A DNA stretch of 64,000 nt from Prosopocoilus inquinatus. Its lineage: Eukaryota > Arthropoda > Insecta > Coleoptera > Lucanidae. Position numbers and translations under genes: made by a program. The number at the start of each line of letters is the position of its first letter. Within the stretch, counting starts at the first letter, position 1. The notes under the pieces were generated by a model. That model did no database searches, was not told where the DNA came from, and saw only the letters and a list, made by a program, of their open reading frames with translations. The stretch lies in contig CM069870.1 in the NCBI GenBank assembly GCA_036172665.1, positions 24,774,001 through 24,838,000 on the forward strand, written 5' to 3'. Of this stretch, positions 56,912-64,000 are shown piece after piece.

Positions 56912-57338
56912 TTATAAAAAATAAACCCAACAAAGTATATATTCTTGACGGAAAAAAATATCTATTTAATGAGGGCATTGCCTACTAAGATTTCCATTAA
57001 AGAAAACAGGACTTTATGTTATATCTCGAAAATTTAAGTAAATATTAAAAAATCAACTACCACTGAATTGTATTCCAAAAAGTGTCCTAATAATGTTCAA
57101 ACAGTTTTTTTTAATATCTCTAGAGATAAAAGAGATATGATCGAAAAACGAAAAGTCGAAAATTGCAATTTTTGCCTATAATTTCAAAACAAAATAAACA
57201 ACAATTTTTGTTTACAGTATTGACTTAATCTCCAAAAAAGAGATCGAGACTTGGTCACTAGTTTTTTTCTATCTCTTATACATAGTTACGGAGATGCCCA
57301 TAAGAGACATCAAAATTAATCCATCCTGTACAGGGTAC
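56912..57338. mobile_element. single arm of the 31073-32997 foldback family
   Basis: It aligns with 32575-32996 over its whole length (ATAAACCYAACAAAGTATA, AATGAGGGCAYTGCCTA, GAAAAACGAAAAGTCGAAAA, TAGTTACGGAGATGCCCATA). It ends ATCCTGTACAGGG, where another terminus of the same style begins. The opposite arm is absent. Confidence 0.8.
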
Positions 57339-57650
57339 AGGGATATTTCTAGATCAGTTAGACAAGGACTGAACTCGGTGTCTGAAGCTCGATTTTTATG
57401 ACAAGTTTAATGGTAAAAAACGTATTTCCACATCTTGAATTTTTTGTTTAGGAGCTACGGGGTGTTTTTCAAAATTCTACGATTTCTAAATATCTTTATA
57501 ACTTTTTTGATTATGAAAATTTTCGATTTCTGTAAAAACTTCTTTGAGGCACTTTTTAACGTAGAATCCGTTACTATTAGTTACATTTTTCTAAGACGCA
57601 CAGTTTTTGAGATATGAGCCGAACTTTATATGGAATACTCTGTATATTTT
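57338..57650. mobile_element. possible further foldback-family element
   Basis: It lies between CCTGTACAGGGTACAGGG (57334-57351) and GGAATACTCTGTATATT (57633-57649), both in the style of the foldback termini. The body includes GAGCTACGGGGTGTTTTTCA and GAGATATGAGCC. No mirrored arms were found. Confidence 0.4.
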
Positions 57651-58110
57651 TACAATTTTGAAAAGAGAATAAAATTACCTTTCCAATAATATAAACACTT
57701 GGTATATTAATCAAAAGGTTTGCGAGATATAGCGTTTTAAACATTTTTTTTAAATATTTAAGTAGGCTATGACTGACAATTGTTAAAAAAATTACGTTTT
57801 TGCAGAATCTCAGTACGCTCTTTCAAATTTTGATACAATTTTGCCTTCCCATACTAGCACACAAAGCTATTTTTTTAAAAGTTTTGCTCGAGTTAAATAG
57901 ACTAGGTTGGATTATATTGGAACATTTTAACGGATTTTTAATTTTTAATAATTTTTATACATTTTTTTGCAATTTTTAATTTTTATACGTGTTTAATGGA
58001 GTTACATTGAGATCAGTTGGATTGGATTGACTTTATTGGTAGTTGGATTGATTTTTTATTCTTTTTTATTCTTCATTTTTCTTGTACTTGTGTTAGATGT
58101 TAGGTTGACA
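57650..58110. other. no gene seen
   Basis: AT-rich spacer. Nothing was recognised. Confidence 0.3.
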
Positions 58111-58113
58111 TCA

Positions 58114-58355
58114 ATTGAAGACCATAACTTCAAAAGAGTCTAAGTGCCAAAAACATGTTTAGAAGTTATAAAGAAAACTGATTTACTTAATCTTAAGCGC
58201 ACATACAAAGATCGTCAACTATGATTCATTTAGTACACTTTTTTTAGCCACAGGTACACAGACCATTTTGCATAGACCCATTTGCTGTAAAATATGATTT
58301 TTTTTTATTTTTTGGCACTTAGACCCTTTTGAAGTTATGGTCTTCAATTGGTTTG
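58114..58355. repeat. inverted repeat with 40-bp arms
   Basis: CAATTGAAGACCATAACTTC...GTGCCAAAAA is mirrored by TTTTTGGCAC...GAAGTTATGGTCTTCAATTG. Arms are nearly identical; the spacer is about 155 nt. Confidence 0.8.
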
Positions 58356-58359
58356 TATT

Positions 58360-59045
58360 GATCTTGAGATTTGTTGAGCTTAACTTTTTCTTTTTTTATT
58401 GTTGTTATTGTATTTAAAAAAAGTGTAATTATTTAGAATAGAATGCACTGTCATAATAAGTTGGTTCAGTTGACTTGAGGATTGTTGAGCTTGATTTTAA
58501 TTTTTTTTAAATATATATTTCTTTTCTTCATTTTTTTCTTGAGTTGAATGGACTTAGGTTCGATTTAGTTCCTGTCAAAGCATAATGATTTTTTTTTGAC
58601 CCACTGCACTTAAAAACGATTTCAACAAAACTTTTTAAAAAGTTTCTTGTTTGAGTTAGAAATTAGCTAGAAATCGGACTTTCTGTCAGTTTCTTAATGG
58701 GTTGAGATTTTGGTCCTCGCCCGTCTTACATCAATGTTTTCCGGAATAAGCGAAATAAAAGCGAAACTATGCAAAATAAATTGGACTATACGCTTACCAA
58801 AACAGAATACAAAAAAGATGATGAAATTTTTGGTACTTCTCGAAGGGCAAATAGTGAGCCCTCGGTTTCGGCTTCGATTTCAAAACTTATGGTTTAGCTG
58901 GTTCCTGCTCTTGACACTGACAGTTAAGGCGAGCAAGAATTAAACGGTAACTTAAATCTATAATTTACAAACAAAATAATTTTTACACAAGAGCATAATT
59001 GAATCTTACTTTCGTAATCTAAATCGAAGAAATGCTGAACGGATG
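58360..59045. other. no gene seen
   Basis: AT-rich spacer. The plus frame 58710-58943 has no domain. Confidence 0.3.
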
Positions 59046-59047
59046 TA

Positions 59048-59170
59048 TCGTGTGAGCCATATAGTTTTTTTTAGAGTTGGCCATGAACGACAGAGAAATA
59101 CATAGCAGTCGTGTCTGATATTAATTCTTCTTGGTAAGGTTGACACCAGTTAACTTAACCAGTCAACTTA
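59048..59170 (+). repeat. half copy of the palindrome at 62949-63223
   Basis: It shares GAGTTGGCYATGAACGASAGAG, CTGATATTAATTCTTCTTGG and AGGTTGACACNRGTT with the left arm at 62966-63063. The mirrored arm is missing. Confidence 0.65.
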
Positions 59171-59174
59171 GAAA

Positions 59175-60150
59175 AAAAAATAAGTAAAAAAATATCTATA
59201 AAAAATTCGTAAGAAAAGCCTACTTAAAATGTAAGTCCTCCACGAGCTTTTGCCAGCAGATTACTAGAGACGAACTTTTTCATTTTCCTGGATTTGTCAG
59301 TTTACAAAATTTTATGTTGTGAAGTACGATAACCCTGACTTTCTCCCCACTTTTTTACAGAAACCTCTTTACAAACGTCAAGAATCGTACAATAAAGCTA
59401 AGGCATGTCGTTTAAATTTCATAGCAAGACTTTGATAAAAGATTTAAAAATAACTCATCAAAACGCTATGTTTGTTTTCTAGAAGAATGCTTAGTGTCGT
59501 GTGCATTCGTGACTCATTTTGCCCGAGCCACTTTGTATCTTTGAATTTACTGGTGTCATCCTACATACCAAGTCAACCAAAATCATTAGTCCTCAAGTTC
59601 AAATGTGGCGTTTTTGAAGAAAATTCAATTGTGTCTTTACTCACTTTTCTATAAACTGTAACATATACTCTGTAAGTAGTCAATTGATCGACACGATTTG
59701 TCGAAGTTTTTTATCGCCTTCAATAAATCGCTAATACGATTTGCAACACTCGTAAAACGGCGGATACAATTAGATGAAAAAAAAAGCATTAATATACATG
59801 ACACACGTGATTCCGTAGAAATAAAATTGCGTTTTATACTTGACTTTTATGCTCCGATTGTAACTGGGACACAAATGATAGAGCCGCACCTGTTTAGTCG
59901 TGACTTCCGATGAACTTCAAAAAGAAACTCACCCTGACGGAGGACGTTTACATTTACCTTCAAGATACAGTTGGTCTAAAAGGAACCACTTCAAAGAATA
60001 TGATCATATTCTGATCTCACGTTTTCTACGACACCAAATTTTCTAGGTACAGTCATCCACAACTGAAATGCACGCATATCTCGCTGTTCTGTTAAGATCT
60101 TGTGGGTGCTTGCTACAAGCTCCATAGGATACTCGATTCCCATTGATCAA
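59175..60150. other. no gene seen
   Basis: No recognisable element or exon. The plus frames 59472-59654 and 59698-59913 lack domains and splice context. Confidence 0.3.
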
Positions 60151-60167
60151 TCATATACAATAGTGTA

Positions 60168-60293
60168 CAGTAGTGATTAAAAGAAATGCGACTCCTGACA
60201 AACGACCTAGCGGTATGGTTAATGGTTATTTTAAATAAGGATCAGGTTCGTCCGATTTTATAACTTTCGTCGCATTTCTTTTACGCACTACCG
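60168..60293. mobile_element. 126-bp Tc1/mariner-type MITE
   Basis: The left end CAGTAGTGATTAAAAGAAAT and the right end on the other strand, CGGTAGTGCGTAAAAGAAAT, share a terminal repeat that continues GCGAC. TA flanks both sides (60166-60167 and 60294-60295), the target duplication of Tc1/mariner elements. No coding content. Confidence 0.7.
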
Positions 60294-60299
60294 TACAAG

Positions 60300-61320
60300 G
60301 GGTTAAAGTTTAATTAATCAATATGTTATAGTGTGAGTGGTCTCAGTGCATACATCAACTACCTCGAACGTATCGTGGCAATAAGTTGGAATTTTTATTA
60401 AGTTTAAAATTGAATCCCTTGTACATACACTGTTGTGCACGATTTAAAGTGCGCACGACTGTACACGATGCTAGATGTAACCGCGTCAGAAACATCCTGT
60501 AACATCTACGAGTATGAACAGTTAACCATCAAGGAAAAACACAAGAAAAATGATATGACATATGGATGTATTTCGTATCATGAAACTTTATTAATTTAAA
60601 CTCAATAATTTCATCATCACCATAATATGACTTGTACATCGAAACTAATCCCAAGCAAACATCCGTGTTGTCAATGCATTTCACACAAATATATGTAGGT
60701 CAAGTTATGCAATTGTTAAAATGCATTTAACTTTATCGAATATGATAAGCAGTTGGCAAAACACGATCTACACGGTGTGTACAAATGCAAAACTAATATT
60801 TTCATGAAATTCATTCCTTCCTCCATTATCAATGTTAGCAGCAGCAACAGATTGTGCAAGCTTTGGGAAAAGCCGCCTTAAATTTCATGTAATTACAGAA
60901 ATTCTAGTTCAACATGTTTGTAAGGACAATTTGCTCAATATTTTAATTGCAGCAGCCCCGTCGTTCAAATCGCTGAATAACCGCTGTTGCACACCGCCGC
61001 ATTTAACGTACGTACAATCACTCATTAATAAACGCCCTATATTTATGCAACTTGTAAATTCTTAACCCATATTATCGTTTCCAATCTCTTTCTCTCTCTC
61101 TCTCTTTCTGGAGAATGCACTTTTCATAAAAAAATTTTAATGACTCTTGCATGTGTTGTAACTAACAACTATTCTGTGAATAATGAGTTTTCATTAACAA
61201 CAATTATTCTCTATTATGGAGAGTGGAGAGATATCAAAAGGAAATGTAGGTAAGTAAACGGAACTTAAGGAGAGCTGGTTTACCTCGGATGAACTGCGAC
61301 ATTCAATTATTGTGCAAAAC
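60300..61320. other. no gene; CT microsatellite
   Basis: A (CT)n run at about 61086-61108. The plus frame 60832-61065 has no recognised domain. Nothing else was identified. Confidence 0.3.
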
Positions 61321-61329
61321 GAGCTTAAC

Positions 61330-61432
61330 AATCAAAGTTCGGGACATTTCAGAAAGGCATGGGCATCCTATGACACATGAATTTTATGAAATTATAATGG
61401 AATAGGTCCCATTTGTTTAAACTGAAATAACT
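61330..61432 (+). repeat. dispersed repeat, second copy of 8266-8395
   Basis: GGGACATTTCAGAAAGGCAT, ACATGAATTTTATGAA, ATAATGGAATA and TTGTTTAAACTG occur in the same order as at 8273-8385. Confidence 0.55.
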
Positions 61433-61616
61433 ACAAACAATTGTATTTGGTTCTTAATTTCTTTTTAAATTAGCTCAAGTGCGATTAACGTTAATGAATT
61501 TAGCGGCGTATTAAATTCATAAACCGTTTTAATATTTCCCCGTGTGATGTTCATCGAAGCTGGTTCGAAATCGATTCCATTCTTATCTTTGTAAACAAAA
61601 AAAAAATAGATTGCTC

Positions 61617-62642
61617 CAGTGGCGGCTTGTCAGGGTGGGCAAGGTGGGCAGTGCCCACCCTGTTCTATGAAGTTGCACCTTCCGATTCCTCGTTCAGGCA
61701 ATCCCGAAAAAAAAATTTGTTTGGAAAATGCACCCACTTTCCCTTTTGCAGTTGTTGTCGATTGGTTTTTGGTGAAAGGCGTTGGAAAGCTGAGAAAAAG
61801 CTCTGCAAATACCCCATTGAAATTTAAGTCAAAAAAAAAAAAAATACAAACGCGATCGCGAGGGAAGGCAGAAACGTTCAGTTAATTGAGCAGCGTTGCT
61901 TTTGAATCGTGATTGTAACTCAAGAATGCGTTCGCCGATTGTTTTGTGGTAAAGGGCGTTGAAAAGCTGAGAAAAAACTCTGTAAATCCCCCATTTAAAT
62001 TGAATTAAAAAATTACAAGCGCGATCTCGAGTGGAGGGAGAGACGTTCATTTAATTGAGCAAACAAGAGACATGTCGCTTTTGAATTTTGATTGTAAACC
62101 AAGAATGCGTATTGTTTTTTGGTAAAAGACGTTGGAAAGCCGAGAACAATCTCAGTAAATCCCGTGCCTAAATTGAATTAAAAAATTACAAGCGCGATCG
62201 CGAAGGGAGGGAGAGACATTTAGTTAATTGAGCAAACAAGAAACGCGTTGCTTTTGAATCTTGATTGTAACTCAAGAACGCGTTTGCCGATTGTTTTTTG
62301 GTAAACGTCGTTGGGTGGTTGAGAAAAAGCTTCGTAAATCTCCCACTTAAACTGAATTCAAAAATTATAAGCGTAATCGCGAGGGGAAGGAAAGACGTTC
62401 GTTTAATTGAGCAAATAAAAAACGCATCGCTTTTGAATTTTGATTGTAACCCAAGGATGCGTTCGTCGGTTGGTTTTATTTTGGTAGAAGACGTTAGAAA
62501 ACCGAAAAAAAGCTCAGTAAATCTCACACTTAAATTTAGTTCAAAAATTAGAAGCCTCGATACACATTTATTTGGAAAATAAACCCACTTTCTTTTTTAT
62601 AGTTGTTGCTCACCCGCAGTAAATCATCACGAGCCGCCACTG
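61617..62642. mobile_element. hAT-type element with internal 177-bp tandem repeats, perfect 8-bp duplication
   Basis: The left end CAGTGGCGGCTTGT and the right end on the other strand, CAGTGGCGGCTCGT, are flanked by identical GATTGCTC duplications (61609-61616 and 62643-62650). The two ends also share a subterminal TTTGGAAAATNMACCCACTT block, in direct orientation. Between about 61760 and 62545 a unit of about 177 bp is repeated four to five times (landmarks near 61778, 61955, 62128, 62307 and 62490; CGCGATCGCGAGGG and GCTTTTGAATYKTGATTGTAA in the units). No transposase is encoded; frames on both strands are by-products of the repeat. Confidence 0.9.
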
Positions 62643-62650
62643 GATTGCTC

Positions 62651-62945
62651 GGCAATAAATCTCGTAAGTTTCCTTTGATTAGACGCTGCAGTCTCATACT
62701 TTTCGTTGATTGGACCATTGATTGGACCGTGGATCGCAGAATTTCCAACATTTCCAACTTTACAAATCAAATTAACGCACTTCACTGTTGATTATTTCGA
62801 TATTATAAAATGTTTCTTGCTTTTATTTTGCATTTACTTTGAAAAATAATAAAGTTACCCGAAAGGTGGGATGTAAAATGTGAGAAAACAAAACGAACGT
62901 TTTGATTAATGATTTAAATTTGATTTTATCTTCGTATACAAGTGT
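62651..62945. other. no gene seen
   Basis: Short spacer. It contains TTGATTGGACCATTGATTGG, a small direct repeat. No other content was recognised. Confidence 0.3.
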
Positions 62946-62948
62946 AGC

Positions 62949-63223
62949 GTGAGAGCCACAGAATTTTTGAGTTGGCTATGAACGAGAGAGATGGATATAC
63001 ATAGCATTCATTTCTGATATTAATTCTTCTTGGTTAGGTTGACACAGGTTGACAACAGTTGTAAGAAGTTAATATTCTTTTAACCTCTTACAACTGTTGT
63101 CAACCTGTGCCAACCTTACGAAGAAGAATTAATATCAGAAATGATTACTATGTATATCTATCTCTCTCGACACACGATAGCTCTCATAGCCAACTAAAAA
63201 AAAAAAAAAATTCTGTTGCTCAC
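62949..63223. mobile_element. 275-bp palindromic MITE
   Basis: Arms of about 125 bp: GTGAGAGCCACAGAATTTTT...AACAACAGTTGTAAGA against the mirrored right arm ending AATTCTGTTGCTCAC. The spacer at the centre is very short (near 63068-63085). One arm is also present at 59048-59170, so this is a repeated family. Confidence 0.85.
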
Positions 63224-63569
63224 CGACTCGTGAGAATCGTTTGGTTTAGTTGAAAAGCAACCTGTAAATCAGGGGTTCCCACCTTTTTCGAAGTATCGAT
63301 CCCTTACAAAAAATGAAAATTCCATCGCCCCCTTTCGAACTTGATTAATATTTTTAAAACAGTAGGCCTAGGTATAGCTGCCAATAATGTTAAATATAAA
63401 ATTTTGTTAAATTGCGGTAAACTGTTGGGTATTCTATTTGTCTTCATTTTGTATTCTATTTGTCTTCATTTTATTTTATATTTTAATTATAAATCGTTTG
63501 TTTTTTTTTTCTTTTTCTTGATTCGATTTAACGTTATTTTTATAAAAACTTTCTTGCAAATCGTTTTTG

Positions 63570-63870
63570 ATTACAGTGAGAACCTCGAGCAGCCTCTATA
63601 GCTGCTTCAGCCCTGTTTGGGGCTTCGTCAGCAGAAACGTTGTTCGACATTCCCACTGCAAACCAAAAAAGACTTCTCCAATTTATCGCAGTTGCGATCT
63701 AATAGTGATAAACAGTTAAACAGTGACATCCTACGATTAAACAGCGACATCTACGATCGCTTTGACAGCAGACATGGCTGCCTTGCATGGGGGACCTATT
63801 AGGTAGCAAATCCGCTTCAATTTGTCTATCCTACTGCAATGTCCGGTCAAAAAGCGATCGTAGTCGCTTT
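63570..63870 (-). repeat. reversed member of the hammerhead-carrying family
   Basis: On the minus strand it reads CTACGATCGCTTTTTGACCG...GACAAATTGAAGCGG, matching 43813-43866, and later GCTGACGAAGCCCCAAACAG. Other repeats of CATCCTACGATTAAACAGYG lie near 63768-63790. Confidence 0.6.
63585..63640 (-). ncRNA. hammerhead-ribozyme-like core, copy 5
   Basis: On the minus strand CTGACGA (63625-63631) is followed by AGCCCCAAACAGGGCT, a clean five-pair stem II, then GAAG (63605-63608). GCAGC-TATAGAG-GCTGC forms a perfect five-pair stem III. GAAG replaces GAAA, with a G-C pair at the stem III base. Stem I is not obvious. Confidence 0.45.
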
Positions 63871-64000
63871 GATTCTCTCTCGTTCAATCTAACAGTTAAA
63901 AATTCGTCAATGATTCGATTTGCCTTTAAGGGTTACTTTTATAGATTTTTTATCTTAGCTTCATCTTCATCACCAATCGTCTTTTGTTTTGTTTTTTCTT

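Larger units (their letters stand above)
63270..64000. mobile_element. hAT-like left end, element runs off the window
   Basis: CAGGGGTTCCCACCTTTTTC starts at 63270 in hAT style. The right end is not in the window. The interior carries a T-rich stretch, the reversed hammerhead-carrying family (63570-63870), and TCGTCTTTTGTTTTGTTTT at the window edge, so it may be a composite. Confidence 0.4.

Noticed and set aside
61555..61585. GGTTCGAAATC, similar to a tRNA B box.
   Set aside because: No A box at the right distance and no cloverleaf could be drawn.

Overview
The window is AT-rich eukaryotic DNA. It is most likely from an insect: it carries an insect-type mariner with TA target duplications, many hAT-type elements with 8-bp target duplications, CR1/Jockey-like and RTE-like non-LTR relics, and foldback elements ending in TGTACAGGGTG-like termini. 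I see no rRNA, no convincing tRNA, no CRISPR array and no prokaryotic operon structure. The species cannot be named from this sequence.

Host genes are very sparse. The best-supported host feature is the first coding exon of an unidentified minus-strand gene (54194-54401, 69 codons, ending at a GTAAGC donor). Upstream of it lies a GC-rich promoter region with a minus-strand TATAAA at 54863-54868. If the gene runs leftward, much of the window to its left could be intron or downstream intergenic DNA. Two weaker exon candidates are 45997-46101 (minus) and 35978-36283 (plus). Neither can be assigned a function.

The rest is a graveyard of repeats. From left to right: a 538-bp three-copy tandem (about 1.9-3.6 kb) with an inverted copy at 17.9-18.5 kb; a hAT element (6526-7156); long A-rich degenerate arrays built around GACGATCGATT-like cores (8.5-11.2, 14.4-15.2 and 16.1-17.5 kb), echoed in reverse as T-rich arrays at 26.9-28.2, 41.4-43.1 and 44.6-45.5 kb; a decayed CR1/Jockey-like element (19.3-20.6 kb); a hAT element (20998-21813); a full-length but dead mariner (22286-23569); an RTE-like relic split by another retroelement-like remnant (24.5-26.5 kb); three large foldback elements (29.4-33.0 and 36.3-37.0 kb); a two-level satellite (37.9-39.6 kb); a hAT element (41335-43146); a hAT carrying a BED zinc finger inserted in a tandem array (47.0-48.4 kb); a 755-bp near-perfect palindrome (48.85-49.6 kb); tandem arrays at 50.4 and 52.6-53.4 kb; a hAT with TATCGATA-rich ends (55746-56835); and a hAT with internal 177-bp repeats (61617-62642).

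Two signals deserve most attention. First, a dispersed family (17.05, 17.17, 32.0, 43.9 and 63.6 kb) carries a hammerhead-ribozyme-like core: CTGANGA in four of five copies, a hairpin, then GAAA or a one-base variant of it. Second, the 55746-56835 hAT element has both ends filled with TATCGATA, the sequence known in flies as the binding site of DREF, itself a hAT-derived BED-finger protein. All statements come from reading by eye; alignments, folds and database searches were not run.
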